This document shows positions 52,075-61,116 of a stretch of 64,000 bases of DNA, piece after piece. Positions within the stretch are counted from its first letter, which is position 1. Every line of letters begins with the position of its first letter. Position numbers and translations under genes: made by a program. The notes under the pieces are model-generated. The model ran no database searches. It was not told where the DNA came from and saw only the letters and a program-made list of their open reading frames with translations. Origin of the DNA: Roseiarcus sp963823165 (GTDB lineage Bacteria; Pseudomonadota; Alphaproteobacteria; Rhizobiales; Beijerinckiaceae); the NCBI GenBank assembly GCA_963823165.1, contig CAWGKV010000006.1, positions 15,718 through 79,717 on the forward strand, written 5' to 3'.

Positions 52075-52524
52075 TCAGAGGTGTCCGATGAACAGCAGAA
52101 TCCCGGCCGCGACGAAGCAGGCCATCGACAGGACGTAAGCCGTCTGCAGCGTGATGTTCTTCCACCAGAGGATGCGCGAAAGAAGCGAGCAAAGCTCGGC
52201 CAGCGACGCCGAGTTGGCTTCGGCGTCGCCGATGTGGCCGAAATCCTCCGGACTCGGACCTCGCCAGATCGGGAAACGTTGGCGCCCGACGCGCGGAAAC
52301 CGCGGATAGACGGAGATCAGCAAGTTCAGGAAGATGAACATGAAGGGCGTCAGGAGCGCCGGCACGCTCAGATACCACGGATAGAAATCGCGGAACTGGA
52401 GGACAGTGCCCATCATGATCGCCACGAACAGCACCGCGATCATCGCCTTGATGTCGCTGAGGCGAATCGAGTCGCCGTAGCCGGCGATGAGATTGCGCAA
52501 CTGCGCGTCCTTGTCCTTGGCCAT
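52075..52524 (-). CDS. PycTM-like membrane protein (downstream copy)
   Basis: 149 residues. N-terminal IAGYGDSIRLSDIKAMIAVL leads into two membrane helices, a short loop with VGRQRFPIWRGPSPEDFGHI, then a helical stretch (LAELCSLLSRILWWKNITLQ) and two more helices. This topology, with KA before the first helix and K before the last pair, resembles the PycTM/DUF5706 effector domain of Pycsar defence. No nucleotide cyclase is adjacent. Paralogue of the next gene; ATG 52524, four bases after that gene's stop, so one operon. Confidence 0.6.
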   Translation of the reverse strand: MAKDKDAQLRNLIAGYGDSIRLSDIKAMIAVLFVAIMMGTVLQFRDFYPWYLSVPALLTPFMFIFLNLLISVYPRFPRVGRQRFPIWRGPSPEDFGHIGDAEANSASLAELCSLLSRILWWKNITLQTAYVLSMACFVAAGILLFIGHL

Positions 52525-52528
52525 CTTC

Positions 52529-53008
52529 TCAACCGGTCGGCGGCGCGGGCGTAGCCCAGACGTAAAAGAGCAGGAGTAGAGTCAGAAAAACGCAGACGAT
52601 CGATATAAGGAAGGCCGTGCGGATGAACGCCGTCTTCCACCAGAGGATGTCCGAAAACACCGCGCAGCGCAGCTTCAGCTGATCGATCGTGTCCTCGGTG
52701 TCGGCGACGTGGTCGAAATCCTCGGGCGCCAGGTTGCGCGCAACCAGGAAGTTCTTGCGGCCGACTTTGGGAAAGCGCGGAAGGAGCACCATGAAGCAGC
52801 AGAAATAGACGATCAGGAAGGGGATCAGGATGAGCTGGACCGGCAGATAAGGCGGGAGGCGCTGGTAGTTCCAGAGGATCGGGCCCATCATGAACTCGAC
52901 GAACAGGAAGGCGATGTTGGCCTTGAAATCGCTGTTGCGGATCGCGTCGTTATAGGCGGCGATCAGGCTGCGATAGGGCTGGCTAGGATCGGGAACGACC
53001 TTGTTCAT
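52529..53008 (-). CDS. PycTM-like membrane protein (upstream copy)
   Basis: 159 residues, paralogous to the following protein: YRSLIAAYNDAIRNSDFKAN then two helices, VGRKNFLVARNLAPEDFDHV in the loop, LKLRCAVFSDILWWKTAFIR before the terminal helices and a short APPTG tail. The shared IRxSDxKA, VGRxxF, PEDFxH and ILWWK motifs show the duplication. ATG 53008; the frame upstream has no support. Function inferred only from domain similarity to Pycsar transmembrane effectors, which is weak evidence without a cyclase. Confidence 0.6.
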   Translation of the reverse strand: MNKVVPDPSQPYRSLIAAYNDAIRNSDFKANIAFLFVEFMMGPILWNYQRLPPYLPVQLILIPFLIVYFCCFMVLLPRFPKVGRKNFLVARNLAPEDFDHVADTEDTIDQLKLRCAVFSDILWWKTAFIRTAFLISIVCVFLTLLLLFYVWATPAPPTG

Positions 53009-53437
53009 CCGACGTTTCGGACGGCTCCGCTGGACGAGGCGCAAGCTGCGTCCAAAGCCGCCATTGCGGCCTGACCCTGCGTCTTCGAACATGAGAATCG
53101 CGTAAAGCGCCGCGGCGTGTCAAGGGGAGGAGCAAGCTCTCCTAGCGCCTTTGCAACTTGCCGCTGGCGCTCGTCCAAGCGCTGGGCTGATGGCCCGACA
53201 AAGCTCTTTGACGTCATCGATGCACCCGTGCCGCCGTCGCAAAGGCCATGGAAGATTAAAATCGAAGAACACCAAGGTTGCGCGAAGGGGCACAGCTTCG
53301 GGCGGCCGAGGACAAAGGCGGCTGGCTCTTGAAACAGGCTCTAAGGCCATGCCTCGGACGTCTTGTCTTCGCCGGGCTCCCGGCCGAAACGACGGCGGCA
53401 TGGACGATAGTTTGATCTGACCACTGGAGACACCGCT
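53009..53437. other. Gene-free stretch between PycTM-like pair and trehalase
   Basis: 430 bases. It should hold two divergent promoters. A ggaggagcaagctctcc near-palindrome lies at about 53126. No gene recognised. Confidence 0.35.
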
Positions 53438-55075
53438 ATCCGTTTATTCGACCGCCGGTCCCCTCTCGCCGCGACGCTCGCCGTTCTGTTCCTTTCGGTT
53501 GCCGAGCCCGCCGGCGCTTTATCGCCGGCCTGGCCCGAGCCGCCCTCGATCGAATTCGGCGAACTCTATCGCGCCGTGGAATTGGCGAAGCTCTTTCCCG
53601 ACCAGAAGACGTTTGCGGACGCCGTTCCTCGCGAGCCGCCGGCGGAGGTGATGGCGGACTACGACCGGCAAAAAAACCTGCCGGGATTCGATCTCAAGGC
53701 TTTCGTCGCCAGCCGTTTCCAGCCGCCTCGTCAATTCGACGTCTTCAAGCCCGAGTCCGGCAAAGGCCTCCGCGCCTATATCCGCGACGGATGGGAGGCG
53801 TTGCAGCGCAAGCCCGACCAGATCGAGCCCTTTTCGTCGCTTCTGCCCTTGCCAAAACCCTACGTCGTGCCGGGCGGCCGGTTCAGGGAGATCTACTACT
53901 GGGACAGTTTTTTCGTCATGCTCGGACTCGAGCAGGATGGCAGCGACGAACTCGCGCGCGACATGCTCGACAACATCGCGTCGCTGATCGACCGGTACGG
54001 CCACATGCCGAACGGCAACCGCAGCTATTATCTGAGCCGCTCCCAGCCGCCGTTCTTCTCCTGCATGGTCGAACTCGTCGCCGCGCATGACGGCGATGCG
54101 ACTTTCGTCAAATACCTTCCGGAGCTCGAGGCTGAATACGACTACTGGATGGACGGCGCCGACAGGCTCGCGCCCGGCTCGGCCTACCGTCATGTTCTCC
54201 GCCTTCCCGACGGGGCTTTGCTCAATCGCTATTGGGACGACCGCGCGACGCCGCGCGACGAATCCTATGCTCAGGACGTCGAGACGGCTCGCCATACCAA
54301 CCGGGGCGCCGCCGAGGTCTTTCGCGACCTGCGCGCCGGCGCGGAGAGCGGATGGGACTTCAGCTCCCGCTGGCTCGCCGACGGCAGAAATCTCTGGTCG
54401 ATCCACACGACCGATATCGCGCCGGTCGATCTCAACGCCCTGATGTTTCATCTCGAACAGACGCTTGCGAAGGCTTTTCGACTGAAAGGCGATGCGGACA
54501 AGGCCCAGCGGTATGCTGCTCTGGCCGCGAAGCGCGGCGCGGCGATCCAGCGGCTGATGTGGAACGCGAAAGCGGGCTACTTCGCCGACTATCTTTGGCG
54601 GGAGGGGCGACAGAGCGACGTTTTGTCGGCGGCGGCGGCGGTTCCGCTCTATTTCGGCGTCGCGACGCCGGGCGAGGCCCATGCCGAAGCGGCTTCCTTG
54701 CGCGAACACCTCCTCGAACTTGGAGGTTTGGGCACGACAACGACGGCGACCGGCCAGCAATGGGACCGGCCGAACGGCTGGGCGCCGCTGCAATATCTGG
54801 CGATCGAAGGCTTGAATTCTTACGGAGAGCGCGATCTGGCGCGTGAAATCGCAGAGCGCTGGATCGGCAAGAATTCTTCCGGATACGCAGCCGCCGGAGT
54901 TTTGGTCGAGAAGTACGACGTCGAGCAAGGGGACGGGAGCGGGAGCGGGGGCGGGGGCGGCGGCGGCGGCGAATATCAGTTGCAGATCGGATTCGGGTGG
55001 ACCAACGGGGTGCTGGCGAAGCTGATGGCGGAGTATCCGGAGCTCGCCTCGCCTGCGTTGCAGGAGAGGCCGTAG
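53438..55075 (+). CDS. treA: Periplasmic alpha,alpha-trehalase, start codon ATC
   Basis: GH37 trehalase splitting trehalose to two glucoses. Signature 1 PGGRFREIYYWDSFF and signature 2 QWDRPNGWAPLQY are present, with YGHMPNGNRSYYLSRSQPPF between; a glycine run (GDGSGSGGGGGGGG) precedes EYQLQIGFGWTNGV as in other TreA proteins. The first usable standard start, GTG 53576, would remove the secretion signal. In frame upstream lies RLFDRRSPLAATLAVLFLSV AEPAGALSP, a good signal peptide, whose expected first codon is ATC at 53438, eight bases after GGAG. So an ATG appears to have mutated (or been misread) to ATC. About 545 residues. Confidence 0.88.
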   Translation: MRLFDRRSPLAATLAVLFLSVAEPAGALSPAWPEPPSIEFGELYRAVELAKLFPDQKTFADAVPREPPAEVMADYDRQKNLPGFDLKAFVASRFQPPRQFDVFKPESGKGLRAYIRDGWEALQRKPDQIEPFSSLLPLPKPYVVPGGRFREIYYWDSFFVMLGLEQDGSDELARDMLDNIASLIDRYGHMPNGNRSYYLSRSQPPFFSCMVELVAAHDGDATFVKYLPELEAEYDYWMDGADRLAPGSAYRHVLRLPDGALLNRYWDDRATPRDESYAQDVETARHTNRGAAEVFRDLRAGAESGWDFSSRWLADGRNLWSIHTTDIAPVDLNALMFHLEQTLAKAFRLKGDADKAQRYAALAAKRGAAIQRLMWNAKAGYFADYLWREGRQSDVLSAAAAVPLYFGVATPGEAHAEAASLREHLLELGGLGTTTTATGQQWDRPNGWAPLQYLAIEGLNSYGERDLAREIAERWIGKNSSGYAAAGVLVEKYDVEQGDGSGSGGGGGGGGEYQLQIGFGWTNGVLAKLMAEYPELASPALQERP

Positions 55076-55189
55076 TCGACCTCGCTTGCCATAACGGGCC
55101 GACGCCTCCTCCGCGGACCGCACATTCCCTCTTGCGCTCACTGTAATGTTCTGCAAATGTTCAGATGATGGGCAAGCCGGGGCGGCAGG

Positions 55190-56728
55190 ATGGTGGCGCG
55201 CGTTTCGACGGTGGCGTTCGAGGGCGTGGAGGCCCGGCCGGTCGACGTGCAGGTGCATGTCGCCTCTGGGACCGTCGTGTTCAACATCGTCGGCCTCGGC
55301 GACAAGGCGGTGCGGGAGTCGCAGGAGCGGGTGCGCTCCGCGCTCACCGCCTCGGGCCTGGCGCTGCCGGCCAAGCGCATCACCGTCAATCTCGCCCCGG
55401 CCGACCTGCCGAAGGAAGGCAGCCATTACGACCTGCCGATCGCGCTCGGCGTGATGGCGGCGATCGGCGCCGTTCCGCACGACGCGCTCGAAGGGTTTGC
55501 CGTCATCGGCGAGCTGGCGCTCGACGGGGCGATCAGCGCGGTCGCCGGCGTGCTGCCGGCCGCGATCGCCGCCAACGCGGCGGGCAAGGGGCTCATTTGC
55601 CCAGCCGCTTGCGGGCCGGAGGCGGCTTGGGCCTCGGCCGATCTCGATATTCTCGCGCCCCGCTCGCTGATCCAGCTCGCCAACCATTTCAAGGGGACGC
55701 AGACCCTGTCGCGGCCCCAGCCCGCCATGCGACCACCGGGCGGGCCGCAGCCGGACCTGCGCGACATCAAGGGCCAGGAGAGCGCCAAGCGCGCGCTCGA
55801 GATCGCCGCGGCCGGAGGGCACAACCTGCTCATGAGCGGCGCGCCCGGGGCGGGAAAATCGATGCTCGCCCAGCGTCTGCCGTCGATTCTGCCGCCGCTG
55901 ACGCCGCGCGAGCTGCTCGAAGTGTCGATGATCCATTCGGTCGCCGGCGCGCTCGCGGGCGGCGCGCTGACCGACCGGCGCCCGTTCCGCGCGCCCCATC
56001 ACTCGGCGTCGATGCCGGCGCTGGTCGGCGGCGGCGTCCACGCCAAGCCCGGCGAGATCTCGCTGGCCCACAACGGCGTCCTCTTCCTCGACGAACTGCC
56101 GGAGTTTTTGCCGCAGGTCCTCGACTCCTTACGCCAGCCGATCGAGACGGGCGAGGTCGCGATCGCGCGCGCCAATCATCGCGTGGTCTATCCGGCCCGC
56201 TTCCAACTGGTGGCGGCGATGAACCCCTGCCGCTGCGGCCTCGCAAACGAGCCGGGCTACGCCTGCAAGCGCGCGCCGAACGAGCGCTGCGTCGCAAACT
56301 ATCTCGGCCGCCTGTCCGGGCCGCTGATCGACCGCTTCGACCTCGTCGTCGACGTGCCTTCGGTCTCGGCCGCAGACCTCATGATGCCGCCGCCGCGCGA
56401 GGGTTCGGCCGAGGTTTCCGCCCGCGTCGCGGCGGCGCGCAACATTCAGCTCGCCCGCTTCGCCGCCCTCGGCCTCGACAGCGTGTCCTGCAACGCCGCC
56501 GCGCCCGCGAGCGTCATCGAGACGATCGCCGAGGCCGACGACTCGGGCTTGCGCCTGCTGCGCGACGCCGCCGAGCGGCTTCGCCTTTCGGCGCGCGGCT
56601 ATCACCGGGTGCTGAAGCTCGCCCGGACGCTCGCCGATCTCGACGGCGGCGGCGCGGTCAAGCGCGCCCATCTCGCCGAAGCGCTCTCCTATCGCGGCGC
56701 GCCCGACCGCGCCGCTGCGGCGGCGTGA
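55190..56728 (+). CDS. YifB/ComM-family Mg-chelatase-like AAA+ ATPase
   Basis: 512 residues. AAA+ helicase-like protein; ComM members aid branch migration in natural transformation. N-terminal domain (1-165, VARVSTVAFEGVEARPVDVQ) of the ChlI-associated type, Walker A GAPGAGKS at 217-224, Walker B GVLFLDELPEF near 298, and a Cys-rich loop NPCRCGLANEPGYACKR. The C-terminal helical domain ends LRLSARGYHRVLKLARTLAD. ATG 55190. A partial copy of its last 100 bases appears 2.2 kb downstream. Confidence 0.92.
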   Translation: MVARVSTVAFEGVEARPVDVQVHVASGTVVFNIVGLGDKAVRESQERVRSALTASGLALPAKRITVNLAPADLPKEGSHYDLPIALGVMAAIGAVPHDALEGFAVIGELALDGAISAVAGVLPAAIAANAAGKGLICPAACGPEAAWASADLDILAPRSLIQLANHFKGTQTLSRPQPAMRPPGGPQPDLRDIKGQESAKRALEIAAAGGHNLLMSGAPGAGKSMLAQRLPSILPPLTPRELLEVSMIHSVAGALAGGALTDRRPFRAPHHSASMPALVGGGVHAKPGEISLAHNGVLFLDELPEFLPQVLDSLRQPIETGEVAIARANHRVVYPARFQLVAAMNPCRCGLANEPGYACKRAPNERCVANYLGRLSGPLIDRFDLVVDVPSVSAADLMMPPPREGSAEVSARVAAARNIQLARFAALGLDSVSCNAAAPASVIETIAEADDSGLRLLRDAAERLRLSARGYHRVLKLARTLADLDGGGAVKRAHLAEALSYRGAPDRAAAAA

Positions 56729-56894
56729 GCGAGAGAGGCCTCTGAGGCCGCTGCCGCAGGGGTAGGGCGAAGCCGGATCAACAGGATTGGAAAGCGTCAT
56801 GATCGACAGCCATAGCGCCACCGAAGGGTGCGGCTGTCCGACGCGAGCGCGGGAATGGCGCATCGCGTCACCAGGGGAATCGGGTGAAGCTTTT

Positions 56895-57134
56895 TTACCG
56901 CGTGATCAGGCTGGCGAGGAAGTCGTTGTCCCATCCGGCGGTCTTTCGCTTGAGCCGCAGGGAGGCCTTTCCGGGAGCCAATCGGTCGGGTTCTGCGCCA
57001 TGTAGAGGAGAAGGATCTCTTCCAGCGGGTAGTCCACCTTCCCCTGCTGGCGGTGATCCTTCAGATCGCCTGAAATGACTCAGAAAAACTACGGTTTCGT
57101 CGAACGCCGCGCAGTCGACTGTCGCCTTGGCCAT
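56895..57134 (-). pseudogene. Internally deleted ISAs1-family transposase remnant
   Basis: ATG 57134 opens MAKATVDCAAFDETVVFLSH F; a frame change then gives GDLKDHRQQGKVDYPLEEIL LLYM, the N-terminal associated domain of ISAs1 transposases. Shortly after, the sequence jumps to LRLKRKTAGWDNDFLASLIT R and a stop, which looks like the C-terminus of the same family. Everything between, including the catalytic DDE residues, is missing. Confidence 0.6.
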
Positions 57135-57292
57135 GGCTCGCCCTCTGATGCGAATCGTGGGCCGTCATGGATTCAGCACTTTCGCCATTTGTCACCAACT
57201 TCCTTTACCCGATTACCCTGTATCGCGCACCGACCGTCCTTGCAACGGCCATGAATCTTGATATTTATCTATATTTCGACTAGCGTCGCCCG

Positions 57293-57562
57293 ATGGAATT
57301 TGGTTGGACGCAGGACAAGCGGGACAAAACGCTTGCGGAGCGTCGAATTGATTTCGCTGCGATGACAGTCGCCTTTCTCGATCCGGGCAGAAAGGTCGCC
57401 CGCGACCTTCGCAAGGACTATGGCGAGGAGCGGTTCAATATGTTGGCCAAATGTGGAACGCGGGTCTTCCACATCACATTTACGATTCGCGGCTCGGTCA
57501 CCTGGATCATTTCGGCGCGCAAGGCCAACGCGAGGGAGCAAAAACGCTATGAAACGCCCTGA
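57293..57562 (+). CDS. brnT: BrnT-family toxin
   Basis: 89 residues. RNase-like toxin of the type II BrnT/BrnA system that stops translation. Family pattern seen: EFGWTQDKRDKTLAERRIDF at the start, RKDYGEERFNMLAKCGTRVF in the middle, and IISARKANAREQKRYE at the end, containing the conserved basic residues. The antitoxin start lies inside its 3' end (14-base overlap). The 150 bases upstream are AT-rich (TTGATATTTATCTATATTTC) and probably hold an autoregulated promoter. ATG at 57293. Confidence 0.9.
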   Translation: MEFGWTQDKRDKTLAERRIDFAAMTVAFLDPGRKVARDLRKDYGEERFNMLAKCGTRVFHITFTIRGSVTWIISARKANAREQKRYETP

Positions 57563-57893
57563 GGTTGTGAGCACCGTGCTGGTTCACGGCAAACTCTATC
57601 GTCGCAATCCCGACGAAACCCTCACGCCCCTCCGCGATGAGACCGATTACGCGCGCCTCGACGCTTTGAGCGCGGCCGAGATTGAAAACATCGCCGAGAA
57701 CGACATTGACGGCGCGCCGATGAGCGACGAGGAATGGGCGCGCGCTGAAGTTCGCCAACCGGTCAAGAAACCGGTCGGCCTGAAACTCGACGACGACATT
57801 TTGAGCTGGTTCAAATCCCAGGGGCGCGGCTACCAAACGCGCATCAACGCCGTCTTGCGGCGCTATGTCGAGTTGCAACGAAAGGCAGGCTGA
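57549..57893 (+). CDS. brnA: BrnA-family antitoxin
   Basis: 114 residues. The last 60 hold the BrnA domain: MSDEEWARAEVRQPVKKPVG then LDDDILSWFKSQGRGYQTRI NAVLRRYVE, a ribbon-helix-helix DNA-binding fold that neutralises BrnT and represses the operon. The N-terminal 50 residues (KLYRRNPDETLTPLRDETDY) are an extra segment compared with short BrnA proteins. ATG 57549 overlaps the brnT stop, giving coupled translation. Confidence 0.88.
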   Translation: MKRPEVVSTVLVHGKLYRRNPDETLTPLRDETDYARLDALSAAEIENIAENDIDGAPMSDEEWARAEVRQPVKKPVGLKLDDDILSWFKSQGRGYQTRINAVLRRYVELQRKAG

Positions 57894-58233
57894 CTGCGGC
57901 ATCCCGCCATCGCCGCGCGGAGAGACGGAACAGTCGCGTGGTTTCATCTGCCGCCGCACAGGCATGGCGAAGCCGGGTTCAATCGGGGACTGGCTCATAC
58001 TGGCGGAGCTGCATCTCGACAAGGCAAGAGCTGGGCCACCATGGAGGCGTGCTGGCTTGGCCCAGTTGCGCCAGGATTCCAGATCGAACTGCCACTGACG
58101 ACTTCCCGACAGGCGCGTCCTAAAGAAAATAGCATGCACACGATACTCAAGGTGCCTTCCCCCCCAAAGAAATGGTATATTTGATTTCATGCCATCAACC
58201 TAGACAGATACTGAAGAATGGAGGGGGCGCAAA
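57894..58233. other. Gene-free stretch
   Basis: 340 bases after brnA. GC-rich at first, AT-rich for the last 90 bases, where a promoter for the small peptide gene is likely. Nothing else recognised. Confidence 0.35.
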
Positions 58234-58398
58234 ATGAGAGCAATATTTTTCATGGCGTTCGTGGTAATGAGTGTTTCTCTGGCTTTCGCAAATATGTCCC
58301 GGTCCATCTGTGATCGGCTCGGCAATAATTGCCAAGCAATATTTGAAGCTTGTCTGGTCGATGCAAAAGAGCATGGGCGGTACCGATGCAAATTGTAA
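58234..58398 (+). CDS. 54-residue secreted Cys-rich peptide
   Basis: Short gene with GGAGGGGG six bases before its ATG. Residues 1-19 form a signal peptide (MRAIFFMAFVVMSVSLAFA); the mature part NMSRSICDRLGNNCQAIFEA continues with CLVDAKEHGRYRCKL and has four cysteines (SIC, NNC, EAC, YRC) that could make two disulfides. Base use is AT-rich against the surroundings, a sign of foreign origin. No family recognised. A following frame (CKRQLEKSKITRSWHAKTRN) may be a former extension lost by frameshift. Confidence 0.55.
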   Translation: MRAIFFMAFVVMSVSLAFANMSRSICDRLGNNCQAIFEACLVDAKEHGRYRCKL

Positions 58399-58770
58399 GC
58401 GTCAATTGGAAAAAAGCAAAATAACGCGCAGCTGGCACGCCAAGACCCGCAATGTCGATTGCCCTTGTCAATAACCGGCAGGTGTGGAGCTCGGCGGCTA
58501 CTCGATTTACAAGTCTGGCGCCTATAGATTGATTCACTGCGGGAACGCAGCGAAACGATCGGAACGGCCGTCGGAAGGGTGTACTCTTTGCTTTCTCTTC
58601 GTGGCCTTCGCGAACCGTTTCGTGCCAGCCCGCGGGCGTTAGGGGCTGGTGCTTGTTTATTGATCATGTTGTGGCTGGTCGGGCGCTTTCGACCGTCGGA
58701 CCCCGCGACGGCATAGTTTGCTCAAAGCTACACCGCTGGCCTCGTAGGCAGATCGGGTGTGCGACGAGTT

Positions 58771-58880
58771 GCGACGCCGCCGAGCGGCTTCGCCTTTCGG
58801 CGCGCGGCTATCACCGGGTGCTGAAGCTCGCCCGCACGCTGGCCGATCTGGACGGCGGCGGCGTGAGGAAGAGCGCGCCC
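58771..58880 (+). pseudogene. Duplicated comM 3' fragment
   Basis: Bases 58771-58863 repeat 56562-56654 of the comM-like gene with three mismatches, encoding DAAERLRLSARGYHRVLKLA RTLADLDGGG, and similarity fades after a two-base insertion. Flanking frames have no other comM sequence. The surrounding 58399-59268 interval contains nothing else recognised. Confidence 0.85.
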
Positions 58881-59268
58881 GCTTGGCAAGCTTCCTGGTC
58901 AGAACTGAAGGTAGTGGGTCAGTTTGAACTTCAGGTTTGGGCGGAGTGGGCGGATTGGCTCGCACGCTCCAGCCGCGGGGAGCAGGTCGACCCGAAGATC
59001 ATCGAGCGCGACCCCCAAAACTAAGGGTCAGAGGAAACTTTGTCGCAGCCCAAAGCGGCCATGTACCCGGGCTTTTTGCGTCTCGCGCGATTGCGTTCAC
59101 TCTTTTGTGAGTCCTTTGCCCTCTATTCGCAGCATGCAAGCGGGCGCCGTCGCAAGCGCGCGCTGCTGGGTTCAGGAGCCGCCAAATATGTGCCGTGGGT
59201 GTTTCAGTCAGATTCTGCTGCGCGACGAGTTCTATTCCGAAGGGATAGCAGGGCTTCTCGGCAAGGCG

Positions 59269-60969
59269 ATGGCGATGCCAAGCCGCCGCGCGTTCATGGC
59301 CTATTCGGTCGGCGCGGCCTCGGCGCTGACTGGCGTCGGCGCCGGTTTGGCCTACGCGGCGGACGAAGGCGCCGACCTCATTCTGCGGGGCGGGACGATC
59401 CGTCCGCTTCCGGGCGCGCCCGTCGCCTCCGCAATCGCGGTCAAGGGAGGGAAGATTCTGGCAGTTGGCGAGGAGAGCGCGCTCATCGGCCTAAAAACGA
59501 CCGACACGAAGGTCATCGATCTCGCCGGCCGCACGCTCCTCCCAGGGCTCATCGACCCGCACCTCCACACGATCGCGGCTTCGTTGATCTACGAACTGCT
59601 GGACGACGTCGGCTACGCCAAATATCCGACCCGCGAGGGCCTTGTCGCGCATCTCAGGCAGGAGGCGGCGAGCACGCCAAAGGGACAGTGGATCGTCGGG
59701 GCCAATTTCGACAATCTGCTGCAAGGCGGTGATTTTAACCGCGCCGAACTCGATGCGATTTCGACCGATCACCCGATCTTCATCTGGTATATCAATCTGC
59801 ACGATGCATGCGTCAACAGCCAGGCGTTCACAATCGCCGGCGTCGGCGAGGATGTCGGCGAACTGCCGGGCGGCGGCCATTTCGGCCGGGGTGCGGACGG
59901 CAAGCTCAACGGCATGGTCTACGAGGAAACCGCGATGCTCAAATTCGCGGTCCATTTCCTCGGCAAGATCACGCCCGACATCGCGGCCAAGGCGATCACG
60001 GACTTTACCCGGCACACCGCCTCCGTCGGCAACACGATGCTGCACGAGCCGGGCACGATCCGCTCGGACTGGATCGCGCAGTTTGCAAAGCTCTCGAACA
60101 GCCTGTCTTGCCGCACGAGCGCGAGTGTCATGTTCGAAGACATGGGGGGCTTGGCGCCCTGGCGCAAAGTCGGCCTCGGGAAAGGCGGGCCCGTCGACGA
60201 TTCCCTGTTCTCGCTCTACGGCGTCAAGATCGTCGGCGACGGCTCGAACCAGACCGAAACCGGGGCGCAAACCAAGCCCTACCTGAACTCAACCTCCAAG
60301 GGTTCGCCGAACTTCAACGCGGCCGAGATGAAACGGATGGTCGCCGAGGTGAAGGCCTTCGGCTTGCCGGTCCAGATCCACTGCAACGGCGATTACACAG
60401 TCGACATCGCCCTCGACGCGATCGAAGCGGCCTATGCCGGCTCGACCGACTATGGCGTCAACCGCATCGAGCACTCGACGATGGCGCGCCCCGACCAGAT
60501 CTTGCGCATGAAGGCGTTGAATGTGCAGCCGAGCTTCCTGATGAACCACGTGCGCTTCTACGGCGCCGCCTATCGCGACCAGTTGTTCGGCCCGGAACGC
60601 GCTGCGTTCATGGACCCGGCGGCAGCCTGCGTGAAAGCCAACTTGCCTTTCACGTTGCACAGCGACGGCCCGTGCTCGCCGCCGGGGCCGCTGGCTCTGA
60701 TCAGCACAGCGGTGACGCGCCGCTGCATCATCGACAATTCGGTGGCTGGCGCCGATCAGGCCATTTCGCTCGACGACGCGATCCGCGCCGTCACGATCGA
60801 CGCAGCCCGACAGCTTGGGCAGGGCGAGCGCGTGGGCTCACTTGAGAAAGGCAAGGAGGCGGACTTCACGATCCTCGAGAGCGATCCCTACAAGGTGAGC
60901 CCGGACGCCATCTCCGGCATCAAGGTCAGCGAGACCTGGGTGGCCGGCGAGAGGAAGTTCGCGGCGTGA
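59269..60969 (+). CDS. Tat-exported amidohydrolase (YtcJ-like, Amidohydro_3)
   Basis: 566 residues. Twin-arginine signal PSRRAFMAYSVGAASALTGV ending in AYA, so folded export to the periplasm. The metal-dependent hydrolase barrel starts LILRGGTIRPLPGAPVASAI; LPGLIDPHLHT near residue 97 gives the HxH pair, VQIHCNGDYTVDIAL and VNRIEHSTMARPDQI supply further His ligands, and FTLHSDGPCSPPGPL the Asp. VGSLEKGKEADFTILESDPY closes it. Substrate unknown. ATG 59269 (or 59275) begins the Tat signal; a longer frame from 58924 lacks support. Confidence 0.85.
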   Translation: MAMPSRRAFMAYSVGAASALTGVGAGLAYAADEGADLILRGGTIRPLPGAPVASAIAVKGGKILAVGEESALIGLKTTDTKVIDLAGRTLLPGLIDPHLHTIAASLIYELLDDVGYAKYPTREGLVAHLRQEAASTPKGQWIVGANFDNLLQGGDFNRAELDAISTDHPIFIWYINLHDACVNSQAFTIAGVGEDVGELPGGGHFGRGADGKLNGMVYEETAMLKFAVHFLGKITPDIAAKAITDFTRHTASVGNTMLHEPGTIRSDWIAQFAKLSNSLSCRTSASVMFEDMGGLAPWRKVGLGKGGPVDDSLFSLYGVKIVGDGSNQTETGAQTKPYLNSTSKGSPNFNAAEMKRMVAEVKAFGLPVQIHCNGDYTVDIALDAIEAAYAGSTDYGVNRIEHSTMARPDQILRMKALNVQPSFLMNHVRFYGAAYRDQLFGPERAAFMDPAAACVKANLPFTLHSDGPCSPPGPLALISTAVTRRCIIDNSVAGADQAISLDDAIRAVTIDAARQLGQGERVGSLEKGKEADFTILESDPYKVSPDAISGIKVSETWVAGERKFAA

Positions 60970-61116
60970 ATACGACCTTCTTTCGCTCGCCGGTTCACCC
61001 GCCGCGTGAAACGCCCTTCCCCTATTGCGATCTCTTGTGAGGCGCCGTCGAAAGGCAGGCTGACTCCGGCAGGGATGCGGTAGACCGTCGGCGCCAAGCA
61101 GGCGCGGGAGGGTTAG

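Noticed and set aside
54905..54980. Glycine run in trehalase as an abnormal insertion
   Set aside because: A Gly-rich loop before the GFGWTNGV signature is normal in bacterial TreA proteins.
58924..59268. 115-codon extension of the amidohydrolase
   Set aside because: No family similarity, and the Tat signal peptide starts at 59269.
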